From assembly GCA_009784025.1 (NCBI GenBank), contig WQVK01000022.1, positions 1 to 42,537 on the forward strand: a stretch of DNA of 42,537 nt. Reading direction: 5' to 3'. Both the position numbers and the translations under genes were made by a program. Below the pieces are notes generated by a model that was not told the origin of the DNA, searched no databases, and saw only the letters and a list, made by a program, of their open reading frames with translations. The stretch comes from Defluviitaleaceae bacterium (GTDB lineage: Bacteria > Bacillota > Clostridia > Lachnospirales > WQUN01). Positions 8,205 to 15,947 of the stretch are shown here, piece by piece; the stretch's first letter is position 1, and each line of letters opens with the position of its first letter.

Positions 8205-9625
8205 ACTTAAAAAACATCCCCCGGTGGATGTTTTCTACCCAAAACATGGTCAAAGAGGATATCCGCCGCGGCGATATCCCAAAAAGCCGTGATGCCTACG
8301 TCAATTCGGTAAAAATAGCCGTGCCCGCTGTGGCAGAAATGGTGTCTATCGCGCTTATGGGCATGATAGACATGATTATGGTGGGGCGGCTGGGCAGCAA
8401 TGCCGTGGCCGCTGTAGGGCTTACAAACCAGCCCAGGATGCTGTTTCTGTCGATATTTTTTGCGCTAAACGTGTCTATCACCGCCATCATTGCCCGCAAA
8501 AAGGGCGAGGGCGATATGGCAGCCGCCAGAAGCTGCCTGCGCCATGCCATTGTTATAGTGGCGCTACTAGGGTCGATACTTACTATTGTGGCATTTTCTG
8601 CGGCTTCGCCGCTTATGGGCTTTGCCGGGGCGCAGCCAGACACGCTGCAGCTGGCCGCCACTTATTTTCGCATATCTGCGCTGGCCATCCCCTTTCAGAT
8701 ACTAACTGGGGCAATTTGTGCTGCCCAGCGCGCCTGCGGCAACACGAAAATCACCATGAAGGTGAATGTGGTGGCCAAGGTGCTAAACGTGCTGCTAAAC
8801 TTCCTGCTGATAGAAGGCCGCTTGGGTGCGCCGCGCCTGGAAATTGCCGGGGCGGCATGGTCCACAGTTATTGCCTCTGGCGTGGCCTTTACCATGGTGT
8901 TGTTCACAGTGCTGCATAAGGACAGCGTACTTAAAATAAGCCACCGCGACCGCTGGCTGCCAGAAATCCCTATGCTGCAAAGCATTAAAAAACTCTCCTC
9001 TGGCAGCATATTAGAACAAATGGCGCTGCGCTTCGGCTTTTTTGCATACGCCCGGGTGGTGGCAGAGCTTGGTACGGCAGAATTTACCGCACATATGATA
9101 GCCATGCAGCTTATGGGGCTAAGCTTCACCTTCGCAGACGGCATAAGTGCCGCCACCACAAGCCTTGTAGGCCAAAGCCTTGGCCAAAAGCGGCCAGACC
9201 TTTCTATAATGTACGGCAAAATAGGAATGCGCCTGGCCATAATTTGTGCTGCAATGCTGGCCATCACCTGCGTGCTACTACGCTACCATTTCCCGCTAAT
9301 TTTTATAGACGACCCCGTGGCAGATGCAGATATTATAGCAAAGGCCGCCGGAGTGATATTAATTTTGGCCGCCATAATGCCCTTCCAAACATCCCAGCTA
9401 GTAATGGCCGGAAGCCTGCGCGGCGCCGGCGACACCAGATACGTAGCCATGACAATGCTAGTGGCAGTGGCAATACTACGCCCAGCCATGGGCTTCCTGT
9501 TCACATTCCCGCTGGGCCTGGGCCTGGCCGGTGCATGGATAGCCCTAATCTTCGACCAAGTGGCGCGGCTGGTAATGCTGTTTACGCGGTTTGCTGGTGG
9601 GAAGTGGATTAAGGCTAAGGTTTAG
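8201..9625 (+). CDS. MATE family multidrug/sodium exporter
   Basis: The 474-residue integral membrane protein has about twelve predicted helices in two homologous halves. MATE-family sequences visible include [20 protein letters not shown] near residue 45 and, in the second half, [17 protein letters not shown]. Such proteins export cationic drugs or metabolites using Na+ or H+ gradients. The TTG start at 8201 overlaps the recR stop (TTGA), implying coupling. An ATG at 8228 is a plausible alternative start that would remove nine residues. Downstream is a 600-bp repeat block and the convergent aldo/keto reductase-like gene. Confidence 0.88.
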   Translation: MNLKNIPRWMFSTQNMVKEDIRRGDIPKSRDAYVNSVKIAVPAVAEMVSIALMGMIDMIMVGRLGSNAVAAVGLTNQPRMLFLSIFFALNVSITAIIARKKGEGDMAAARSCLRHAIVIVALLGSILTIVAFSAASPLMGFAGAQPDTLQLAATYFRISALAIPFQILTGAICAAQRACGNTKITMKVNVVAKVLNVLLNFLLIEGRLGAPRLEIAGAAWSTVIASGVAFTMVLFTVLHKDSVLKISHRDRWLPEIPMLQSIKKLSSGSILEQMALRFGFFAYARVVAELGTAEFTAHMIAMQLMGLSFTFADGISAATTSLVGQSLGQKRPDLSIMYGKIGMRLAIICAAMLAITCVLLRYHFPLIFIDDPVADADIIAKAAGVILILAAIMPFQTSQLVMAGSLRGAGDTRYVAMTMLVAVAILRPAMGFLFTFPLGLGLAGAWIALIFDQVARLVMLFTRFAGGKWIKAKV

Positions 9626-9635
9626 TGGGATTAAA

Positions 9636-9748
9636 GCCGCCAAAGGCTTCACCTGCCGCACCTCCGCCTGCTTTTTATAAGAATAACTTCGTGAGCCCGG
9701 CACCCGATTTCTTTCGGGTTACTTTTGAAAAAAACCGGGCAAAACTTT
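9636..9748 (-). repeat. Intergenic repeat family A, copy 3 (minus orientation)
   Basis: Read on the minus strand it has the same order of blocks as the copies at 17321 and 19689: AAAGTTTTGC, T-run, AACCCGAAAGAAATCGGG, a short variable segment, TTATAAAAAGCAG, then GTGCGGCAGGTGAAGCC and GGCGG. It begins right after the MATE stop codon. No protein-coding potential is evident. Confidence 0.65.
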
Positions 9749-9843
9749 GGAGTTTTGTATAGGAAAATAATAGTAGCAAGTATATATTTTGTGCCCCATG
9801 CCGAGCCTAACAGGCCTATGCGCAATGGCAGCATACGCCCGCT

Positions 9844-9886
9844 AATTTTTTCAGTTGGTCGGAAAATCCGACCAACTGAAAAAATT
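9844..9886. repeat. Long perfect hairpin
   Basis: AATTTTTTCAGTTGGTCGG pairs perfectly with CCGACCAACTGAAAAAATT around a 5-nt loop. T-runs occur on both strands, so it could act as a bidirectional terminator between the convergent MATE and aldo/keto reductase-like genes. Confidence 0.75.
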
Positions 9887-10050
9887 ATAGCCGCTCCACC
9901 TAAAAATATTCGCATAGAGCGCAGGAAATTTTTCGCAAGGCGAGAAGCTGAAAACCGCCACGCACTAGCGGTGCGCAAGGTTTTCAGCGACGAAGGATTG
10001 CGGGAAATTTACAAGTTCTATGCAAATGTTTTTAGGTGGAGCGGCTATAT
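9886..10050. repeat. ~165-bp inverted-repeat (MITE-like) element
   Basis: Two ~70-bp arms face each other. The outer ~33 bp (starting TATAGCCGCTCCACCTAAAA) match except for two transitions that would be G-U pairs in RNA. The inner ends GCTGAAAACC also match, with a partly matched stretch between. The centre holds GCGCACCGCTAGTGCG-type dyad symmetry. No ORF is convincing. It is flanked on both sides by other hairpins. Confidence 0.65.
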
Positions 10051-10109
10051 ACAGCAGCAAAAAAGCCAGTTGGTTTCCATTGGAAGCCAACTGGCTTTTT
10101 TGCTGCTGT
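10051..10109. repeat. 59-bp near-perfect hairpin
   Basis: The left arm begins ACAGCAGCAAAAAAGCCAGT and pairs over about 29 bp with the right arm ending CTTTTTTGCTGCTGT. The single difference is a G-U type change and the apex is very small. Its CAGTTGGT core is shared with the hairpin at 9844-9886. Confidence 0.75.
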
Positions 10110-10110
10110 A

Positions 10111-10209
10111 GTGAAACAATTCGAAATCGGTCTCGCCTGTCGCGGCAAAAACGCCTTATCCCGGTGTTTCAGGTGCTGCTTCGGCGAGACCGCTTCTCAT
10201 TTATTTCAC
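10111..10209 (-). repeat. Structured repeat family B, copy 1
   Basis: This 99-bp element is bounded by GTGAAA/TTTCAC and, inside that, by CGGTCTCGCC and GGCGAGACCG, which are exact inverted repeats. On the minus strand it aligns nearly end to end with 22157-22263. Shared internal blocks include GGCGTTTTTGCCGCG and CACCTGAAAC or its variant. Confidence 0.75.
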
Positions 10210-10225
10210 TATATATAGCCATTCC

Positions 10226-11365
10226 TTACTTAAAAACCCTACCAGCCTCGGCCATGCTATCCATTATCTTCACATCAAATGGGCATCTTTGTTCACATGC
10301 GCCGCAGCGGATACAATCGTTGCCAGTGGCAGCCATGGCAGTATAATGCGCCTTCGCAGAAGGCGGCACAACCCCTGGCGTAAGCCTGGCAATATCAAGA
10401 AATTTCATAACCGATGCGATATCAATATCCACCGGGCATGGCTGGCAGTGGCCACAATACACGCAATCGCCCTTAAAATTATTACGCATAGAGCCTAAAA
10501 CCGTGGTATAATCCCGCTCACTTTCGCTAACGGTATAATATTTCATGGTTTCTTCCACTTCTGCGGCGGTTTGCCCGCCCAGCAGCACAGATGCCACAGA
10601 CGGTCGCGTAAGCGCATAATGGATGCATTGCTGCACTGTCATGGGCATTGTAAATGGCGTATGTTGCGGTGATGTTAGCTTCCCTCCTCCAAGGGCTTTC
10701 ATCACCGTGATTCCAATGTTTTTTTCCTCGCATAGCTGGTAAAGGCTGCTGCGCCGCGGGTCAATCCCCTGCAACAGCGTTTTGTCAAATGTACCAAACA
10801 AATGCGAAAGCGCGGCCTCGTTTGGCGGCAGCATATCAAATGCCGGGTTAAGGCTAAAAAAAAGCACCTCTGGCACGCCTGTTTCTATAGCCCGCTTCGC
10901 CATAAGAGGGTCATGTGAAGACACCCCAATATAACGGACATCACCCTTCTGCTTTAGCCTGTCCACATATTCAAGACATTCATCTTTAAACGCCCCGGCA
11001 AAATCCTCTTCAGAATCCACAAAAAACAGCATGGCAATATCCACATAGCCAAAAACGCGCAGCATATCGTCGAAGTATTTTTTTACTACTGTCATATCGC
11101 GGCTTCTGTCGTATTGCTGCCTTTCGTCTGTAGAACCTACTGCCCCTTGTATAATCACCTTGTTTCGGTTGCTGCCCAAGGCACGGGCCATGTTTTCACG
11201 TATTTCTGTGCCGGGCATAAAACAATCGAAAATATTTACTCCATGGGCCAGTGCAGCGTCTATTGTTTCCTTTGTTTGGGCGTAGGGTTTTCTGTCTAAA
11301 TGCTCGCAACCTAGGCCAATTTCACTTACTTGCAGCCCTGTTTTTCCAAGTGTACGAAATTTCAT
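10226..11365 (-). CDS. Aldo/keto reductase-like protein with C-terminal 2x[4Fe-4S] domain
   Basis: This 379-residue protein has an aldo/keto reductase barrel fold (opening FRTLGKTGLQVSEIGLGC) and a C-terminal ferredoxin-like domain with CVYCGHCQPC and CIRCGACEQRCPF clusters. D47 of the usual Asp-Tyr-Lys-His tetrad is present. The Tyr, Lys and His positions appear replaced: the regions read FDCFMPGTE, VIIQGAVGS and DIAMLFFVDS. A conventional NADPH-dependent carbonyl reduction is therefore doubtful; an electron-transfer role through the Fe-S clusters is inferred. AGGAGG lies 6 nt before ATG 11365. It is convergent with the MATE gene. Confidence 0.85.
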   Translation of the reverse strand: MKFRTLGKTGLQVSEIGLGCEHLDRKPYAQTKETIDAALAHGVNIFDCFMPGTEIRENMARALGSNRNKVIIQGAVGSTDERQQYDRSRDMTVVKKYFDDMLRVFGYVDIAMLFFVDSEEDFAGAFKDECLEYVDRLKQKGDVRYIGVSSHDPLMAKRAIETGVPEVLFFSLNPAFDMLPPNEAALSHLFGTFDKTLLQGIDPRRSSLYQLCEEKNIGITVMKALGGGKLTSPQHTPFTMPMTVQQCIHYALTRPSVASVLLGGQTAAEVEETMKYYTVSESERDYTTVLGSMRNNFKGDCVYCGHCQPCPVDIDIASVMKFLDIARLTPGVVPPSAKAHYTAMAATGNDCIRCGACEQRCPFDVKIMDSMAEAGRVFK

Positions 11366-11473
11366 GATATCCTCCTGATACTAACCTCAATTAGAGTTCT
11401 TCTAAAACCACATAAGGCATGATTTCAAAAGAAGACGATTAAAGCGACAACTTGGGGCAACGCCTAATTTAGT

Positions 11474-12184
11474 TTAACCCTCCAATAAATCTGGCCTGCG
11501 CGCCTGTGTGCGCTCTACAGATTGCACATGCCGCCAGGCCTCAATTTCTTTATGATGCCCGCTTAGCAGCACATCTGGCACTTTGTGCCCCATAAATTCT
11601 GCCGGGCGGGTGTAATGAGGATGCTCTAGCAGCCGAGCGTTTTTATCCGGCGCTACGGCCTTTACTGCAAAGCTTTCTTCCATATGGGAGGCCTCTTTGC
11701 CCAGCACCCCTGGCACAAGGCGAGCCACTGCGTCCATCAGCACCAAGGCCGGAAGTTCTCCGCCAGTAAGCACATAATCCCCTATGGATATTTCGTCCGT
11801 TACAATCTCGTCTATCACCCGCTGGTCTATGCCTTCATAATGCCCGCAAAGCAAAACAATTTCCTCCCGTTGGGAAAATTCCTGTGCAATCTCCTGTGTA
11901 AGCACCCTCCCCTGCGGCGAAAGATACACAACCGGCGCGCCAGGGTTTGCAAGCTGCCCTTTCACATGCTGGTAGGCATCAAAAACGGGCGTGGGCATAA
12001 GCACCATGCCAGCCCCGCCGCCATAGGGCGCATCATCCACCTGCCCGTGCTTATTTATGGCAAAATCCCGGATATTAACCGGGCTAACCCCAATAAGCCC
12101 GCTTCGAACGCCCCGCCCCAAAATACTATGCCCCGCAGCCTCGGCAATCATCTCTGGGAAGAGTGTTAGCACATGGAATCTCAT
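11474..12184 (-). CDS. trmD: tRNA (guanine-N1-)-methyltransferase
   Basis: The 236-residue SPOUT-class enzyme methylates N1 of G37 in tRNAs using S-adenosylmethionine, preventing +1 frameshifting. It starts with the family's FHVLTLFPEM. The trefoil-knot SAM site is visible as YLSPQGR (87-93), CGHYEGID (113-120) and SIGDYVLTGGE (133-143). Its ATG overlaps the rimM stop by 4 nt, so the two are co-translated. The usual neighbours rpsP, ffh and rplS are not next to it in this window. Confidence 0.96.
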   Translation of the reverse strand: MRFHVLTLFPEMIAEAAGHSILGRGVRSGLIGVSPVNIRDFAINKHGQVDDAPYGGGAGMVLMPTPVFDAYQHVKGQLANPGAPVVYLSPQGRVLTQEIAQEFSQREEIVLLCGHYEGIDQRVIDEIVTDEISIGDYVLTGGELPALVLMDAVARLVPGVLGKEASHMEESFAVKAVAPDKNARLLEHPHYTRPAEFMGHKVPDVLLSGHHKEIEAWRHVQSVERTQARRPDLLEG

Positions 12185-12696
12185 ACTGTAAGCTCCCTCA
12201 TGCCATCCATCAGCCGCACAACTATTTTGCCATCCCCCACTTTGCGTACCACCTGCTTGATAGCGGGAATCATAAAATTATCGCCTTCTGCAGCGTCAAT
12301 TACATACACATCATTGGCTGGGGTAGGCAGCACACGGGCAACTTTACCCAGCAGCACGCCATCCTCTGTTACCACTTCCATGCCAATTAAATCCCGCACG
12401 AAATATTCATCCTGGCCTAGGGGCAGCGCCTTTTCTGCCGGGATGCTTATGGTACAGTTTATAATTTCCTCTGCGGCGTTTCTGTCGTCTACGCCCTCTA
12501 AGGTAACCAGCACAAGCCCCTTATGCAGCCGCGCCCGGGTTAGTTTGCGTTCTACCGCCCCGTCCTTGCTACTTACAAAAACTACCTGCCCCTCCAATAG
12601 CTGGAAGCGGCCAGGGTCGTCTGTGGTTGGCAGCACCCGCAACTCGCCGCGTATACCCTGGGGCTTTACAATAATCCCGATTTCAAAAGTATCCAT
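12181..12696 (-). CDS. rimM: Ribosome maturation factor RimM
   Basis: RimM assists maturation of the 30S head by binding ribosomal protein S19. The sequence has the N-terminal barrel motif IGIIVKPQGIRGELRVLPTT and the PRC-barrel C-terminal domain (YFVRDLIGMEVVTEDGVLLG). The open frame extends to an ATG at 12723, but a promoter (TTGTAA, 17 bp, TATAGT) would start RNA near 12731, leaving almost no leader. ATG 12696 gives the family-typical MDTFEIGIIV start, with GGA 8 nt upstream; ATG 12705 is also possible. It forms an operon with trmD. Confidence 0.9.
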   Translation of the reverse strand: MDTFEIGIIVKPQGIRGELRVLPTTDDPGRFQLLEGQVVFVSSKDGAVERKLTRARLHKGLVLVTLEGVDDRNAAEEIINCTISIPAEKALPLGQDEYFVRDLIGMEVVTEDGVLLGKVARVLPTPANDVYVIDAAEGDNFMIPAIKQVVRKVGDGKIVVRLMDGMRELTV

Positions 12697-12737
12697 AATC
12701 AACATCCATTCCCGTATTTTCATGACATTATGCTAAG

Positions 12738-12766
12738 ACTATATCAAATCTGCAGATATTTTACAA
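12738..12766 (-). promoter_or_regulatory. Promoter of rimM-trmD
   Basis: On the minus strand a -35 TTGTAA (12766-12761) is followed after 17 bp by a -10 TATAGT (12743-12738). It bears on the choice of the rimM start codon. Confidence 0.5.
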
Positions 12767-12782
12767 AAAAAATATGATATAG

Positions 12783-12809
12783 TGAAACTATTTCCTGACA
12801 TCATACGAA
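12783..12809 (+). promoter_or_regulatory. Candidate ECF-type promoter before the sigma factor
   Basis: TGAAAC (12783-12788) is followed after 17 bp by CGAA (12806-12809). The layout resembles the AAC-type -35 and CG-type -10 used by many ECF sigma factors. It lies directly upstream of the ECF sigma gene, suggesting positive autoregulation. No housekeeping -35/-10 pair stands out on this strand. Confidence 0.45.
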
Positions 12810-12835
12810 TACATACATAGAAAGGAGGTGCGCGG

Positions 12836-13375
12836 TTGAACGAATATCAGCTTATCCACAAAATAAAAAAAGGCGACCGCGCCGCCGCCGACACCTTGAT
12901 ACGCAGCTATTACGACGAAATTTTCCGCTTTGTAAGAAAACAGACCATGGAAGAACAAACAGCCCTAGACTTAACGCAAGAAATCTTTATATCGCTACTG
13001 CGAACCATCCACAGCTACAACCAGGCAAAAGGCGCAAGCGTTAGAACCTGGCTATACAAAATAGCCACAAACAAAACCATAGACTATTTCCGCGCCCGCG
13101 CCGCCGGAATAACCGAAACCATGACCCTAGATGATGCGGAACCCATAGACGACACCGACTTTACCAAGCAAATATCCAACCAAGATTTTGCAGAAAGAGT
13201 ATGTGTGTATGTAAACCAATTTTCACCGGACACCCAAAAAATTTTCCGGCTGCATATATTTGGCGGCTATACCTTTGCAGAAATCGCCACAGATATGCAG
13301 CTACCCGAAGGCAGCATAAAAAGCAAATATTACCGCCTGCTAAATAGGCTAAGGAGCGAGTTTAATGGTGGATAA
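12836..13375 (+). CDS. ECF-family RNA polymerase sigma factor
   Basis: This 179-residue protein has only the sigma2 and sigma4 domains of extracytoplasmic-function sigma factors. Region 2 spans about 10-85 (core DLTQEIFISLLRTIHSY, then VRTWLYKIATNKTIDYFR). Region 4 spans about 122-175 with the helix-turn-helix GYTFAEIATDMQLPEGSIKS. The TTG start is supported by AAAGGAGGTG a few bases upstream. The next gene overlaps it by 11 nt and encodes a membrane protein that is a likely anti-sigma factor, followed by an ABC transporter. The signal sensed is unknown. Confidence 0.92.
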   Translation: MNEYQLIHKIKKGDRAAADTLIRSYYDEIFRFVRKQTMEEQTALDLTQEIFISLLRTIHSYNQAKGASVRTWLYKIATNKTIDYFRARAAGITETMTLDDAEPIDDTDFTKQISNQDFAERVCVYVNQFSPDTQKIFRLHIFGGYTFAEIATDMQLPEGSIKSKYYRLLNRLRSEFNGG

Positions 13376-14069
13376 AGACAAAAGCATCGAGTTTATATTG
13401 TCCCAGGGCTTTACCAGGCCGCCAAGTTTTTACGTTAAGGTTGCAAAAATGCATGGTATCTTGGGCTGGCGGTTTATTTTTTGGGATTTTAGCTATAGCT
13501 TTATTTTCCTGTTGGTTACGCTGGCGGGGGTGGTGTTTTTGCTGCGCCATGCGCCGGTTTACGAGTTTCCGTACTCTGTTGCGGCGGGGTTCTCTCCTAT
13601 ATTATTTTTGCTAATTACGCTGTTTACAGAAATTAACGAGCGAACTTGCAATCTATACCAGCTTAAACAGACATGCCGCTACACATCTAGGCAAGTGACT
13701 GCCCTGCGTAGCATGTATTATTCTGTTGTGGGGGTGGGTTTTGCGGTTTTAGTAGCGGCTATTTCCACAGATGGGGCGGCGCAGTTTTTTAGGGTTTTAC
13801 CACTTTGCCTGGGCGGGCTATTTCTTTGCGCCGCCGTAGAACTGCTGGTGATTAGGCTATCCCGCAGCAAATTTGCTATAGCTGCAACTTCGGCGGCATG
13901 GCTGGCTGTCAACCTTTCCATGCCTATGACCCTTGGCGTGAGATGGGAGGCCTTGTTATCTGGCACCCCACTGCTGCTGGCTGTAGCCTTCCCTGTGGCC
14001 GCTGCGGCCGCGTTTATATACCAAACAAATAAAATGCTAATGGAGGAAAATTCCCATGCTATTGCTTGA
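13365..14069 (+). CDS. Polytopic membrane protein, candidate anti-sigma factor
   Basis: This 234-residue protein has a ~40-residue N-terminal cytoplasmic segment followed by about six predicted membrane helices (roughly 40-62, 70-92, 112-132, 140-162, 166-186, 195-222). It starts inside the end of the sigma gene at ATG 13365, with AAGGAG upstream. It has no zinc anti-sigma HxxxCxxC motif. The anti-sigma role is inferred only from position, tight overlap and a soluble N-terminus before membrane helices. It could instead be an accessory subunit of the downstream ABC transporter. I do not recognise a named family. Confidence 0.65.
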   Translation: MVDKDKSIEFILSQGFTRPPSFYVKVAKMHGILGWRFIFWDFSYSFIFLLVTLAGVVFLLRHAPVYEFPYSVAAGFSPILFLLITLFTEINERTCNLYQLKQTCRYTSRQVTALRSMYYSVVGVGFAVLVAAISTDGAAQFFRVLPLCLGGLFLCAAVELLVIRLSRSKFAIAATSAAWLAVNLSMPMTLGVRWEALLSGTPLLLAVAFPVAAAAAFIYQTNKMLMEENSHAIA

Positions 14070-14910
14070 TAATGTAACAAAAAAGTTTGGCAAGTTTACA
14101 GCTTTGGAGGATATAAGCTTAGAATTCTCGAATGGCGTATACGGTATGCTCGCCCCAAACGGTGCAGGCAAAACCACCCTAATAAAAATGCTAACCACCC
14201 TAATCTTTCCCACCAGCGGCGAAATCCTATGGAATGGCGACGAAATAACAAAACTAGATGCAGATTACAGGGACATAATCGGCTACCTGCCACAAGACTT
14301 TGGCTATTACAAAAACCATTCTCCTAGGGATTTCATGCTGTACATTGCAGCCCTAAAGGGCATAGACCAAGCCACCGCCAAAATAAAAACAGACCAATTG
14401 CTAGAAACCGTAGGCCTATCCGATGTGAAAAACAAAAAAATGCGTAAATTCTCTGGGGGCATGGTGCAGCGGGTTGGCATTGCCCAGGCCATGCTAAACA
14501 ACCCTCAAATTCTAATACTAGACGAACCCACTGCAGGGCTAGACCCCAAAGAGAGGGTGCGCTTTCGCAATTTAATATCTACCCTGTCTAAAGACCGTAT
14601 TGTCATACTTTCTACCCATATAGTCTCGGATATTGAAACGATTGCCAACCATGTAATCATGTTTAAGAACCATAAGCTACTGGCCAACGACAGCCCCCTA
14701 AACATTTGCGAAACCATTGCAGACAAAGTGTTTGAAACCAATAATATCACCGCAATAAAAACGCCCTATTTGGTGCTAACAGAAAGACAAGACGGCGGCG
14801 AAACCCTAACGCGCTTCGCCAGCGAAGTAGATTGCAGCAGCCTAGCCAGCCCGGCCAACCCAAGCCTAGAGGATGTTTTCCTATACATCTACAGAGACGA
14901 GACTTTGTGA
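14056..14910 (+). CDS. ABC transporter ATP-binding protein
   Basis: This 284-residue single ABC ATPase domain has Walker A APNGAGKTT at 33-41 (alanine where most have glycine), signature KFSGGMVQRVGIAQAML, Walker B LILDEPTAGLDP and an H-loop in LSTHIV. The C-terminal extension of ~60 residues is typical of NatA/CcmA-like exporters. It overlaps the preceding gene by 14 nt, with GGAGG 9 nt before ATG 14056, and its stop overlaps the ATG of the first permease. It probably powers export through the two following membrane proteins. Confidence 0.92.
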   Translation: MLLLDNVTKKFGKFTALEDISLEFSNGVYGMLAPNGAGKTTLIKMLTTLIFPTSGEILWNGDEITKLDADYRDIIGYLPQDFGYYKNHSPRDFMLYIAALKGIDQATAKIKTDQLLETVGLSDVKNKKMRKFSGGMVQRVGIAQAMLNNPQILILDEPTAGLDPKERVRFRNLISTLSKDRIVILSTHIVSDIETIANHVIMFKNHKLLANDSPLNICETIADKVFETNNITAIKTPYLVLTERQDGGETLTRFASEVDCSSLASPANPSLEDVFLYIYRDETL

Positions 14911-15947
14911 TGATTTTCCTACTTGAGCTGAAAAAGATACTATCCATGGCCGCTTTATGGAGTTTTGTGGCATTATGCTTTGCTTTTAATATATGGGCCA
15001 TCCCATCCAATTTGCGCAATGTTGATTTTGATACCACCACCCCTTTCCCTGAGAATATTTTTGACGGCTATAGCGCCAGCGAGACAGCAGATGTTTATAT
15101 TGCCATGTTTAACCTATCTGACAGGGTGGCCGACAGGATGGCCATAAAACACGAGGCCTTGCAGGCCGCGGCAAACGAAAGAGCCGCAGAGGGGGCAAGT
15201 TTTTCGCCATATTTGGGGGAGCTTACTCAAGTGATGCATTTGAACCTTTTCCATGGAGTGGCCGGGGTTTTAGGTCGGCTGCTTTTTCAGGGGATGTTAC
15301 TGGCTGCGCTGGTGGCTTTGCTGGCCATAGGCTACGAGCGCGCAAGCAACACAGAGCATAGCATCTACACCACCAAAAAAGGCCGTGGCCTGCTGCGTAG
15401 CAAAATTGCCGCTGGCCTGGTAGCAGGGGTTGGGCTGTATATTTTGCTGGCTGCGGCTACGCTGGCCGTGTATTTTGTCATGTTTGATTATGGGGCGGTG
15501 TGGGGCAACAATGTTTCCAGCGGGTTTAACTATGTAATTGATATCATTGGGGCAAGGCCGTTTATCACATGGCGTAGCTTTACAGTGGCCTCGTACCTTG
15601 GGGCAAGCATTGGGCTGGGGCTGCTACTGGTTGTATGCTTTTCACTGATGGGAGCGTCGGTGGCGGTTTTTTCGAAAAATGGATACATGGGCTTTTTGGC
15701 GCTACTGCTTATAAACGCTTTATTCTTGGCTGCACCACTGGCCATTCCCATGAATACTTACAGCTATTTTGCTTCGTTTTACAGCCCTATTTGGCTGTGG
15801 TGGAATAGCCATCTATGGTTTACAGACGGCGGGATAACCACATTATGGCGGCATTTTGAGCTATGGGGCACGGGGTTTTCATTCTTAGCCCTGGCCGTGA
15901 CATGCTTATTTGCTGTGAAAAAATTTGAAAAGAGGGATATCCAATGA
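14910..15947 (+). CDS. ABC-2 type transporter permease (first)
   Basis: This 345-residue membrane protein has one N-terminal helix (about 12-30), a large extracytoplasmic loop of ~100 residues, then about five helices in the C-terminal two thirds. ATG 14910 overlaps the ATPase stop (TGATG) and is preferred to upstream in-frame starts inside the ATPase. The topology matches ABC-2/NatB-like exporter permeases. It overlaps the second permease by 4 nt, so the two probably form a heterodimer. The substrate cannot be read from the sequence. Confidence 0.8.
   Translation: MIFLLELKKILSMAALWSFVALCFAFNIWAIPSNLRNVDFDTTTPFPENIFDGYSASETADVYIAMFNLSDRVADRMAIKHEALQAAANERAAEGASFSPYLGELTQVMHLNLFHGVAGVLGRLLFQGMLLAALVALLAIGYERASNTEHSIYTTKKGRGLLRSKIAAGLVAGVGLYILLAAATLAVYFVMFDYGAVWGNNVSSGFNYVIDIIGARPFITWRSFTVASYLGASIGLGLLLVVCFSLMGASVAVFSKNGYMGFLALLLINALFLAAPLAIPMNTYSYFASFYSPIWLWWNSHLWFTDGGITTLWRHFELWGTGFSFLALAVTCLFAVKKFEKRDIQ

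Noticed and set aside
8695..9267. 190-codon ORF antisense to the MATE gene
   Set aside because: Shadow of a strongly supported membrane-protein gene, with low-complexity composition and no start signals.
9725..10111. 128-codon plus-strand ORF in the repeat block
   Set aside because: It is made of hairpin arms and repeat sequence, has no ribosome binding site, and resembles no protein.
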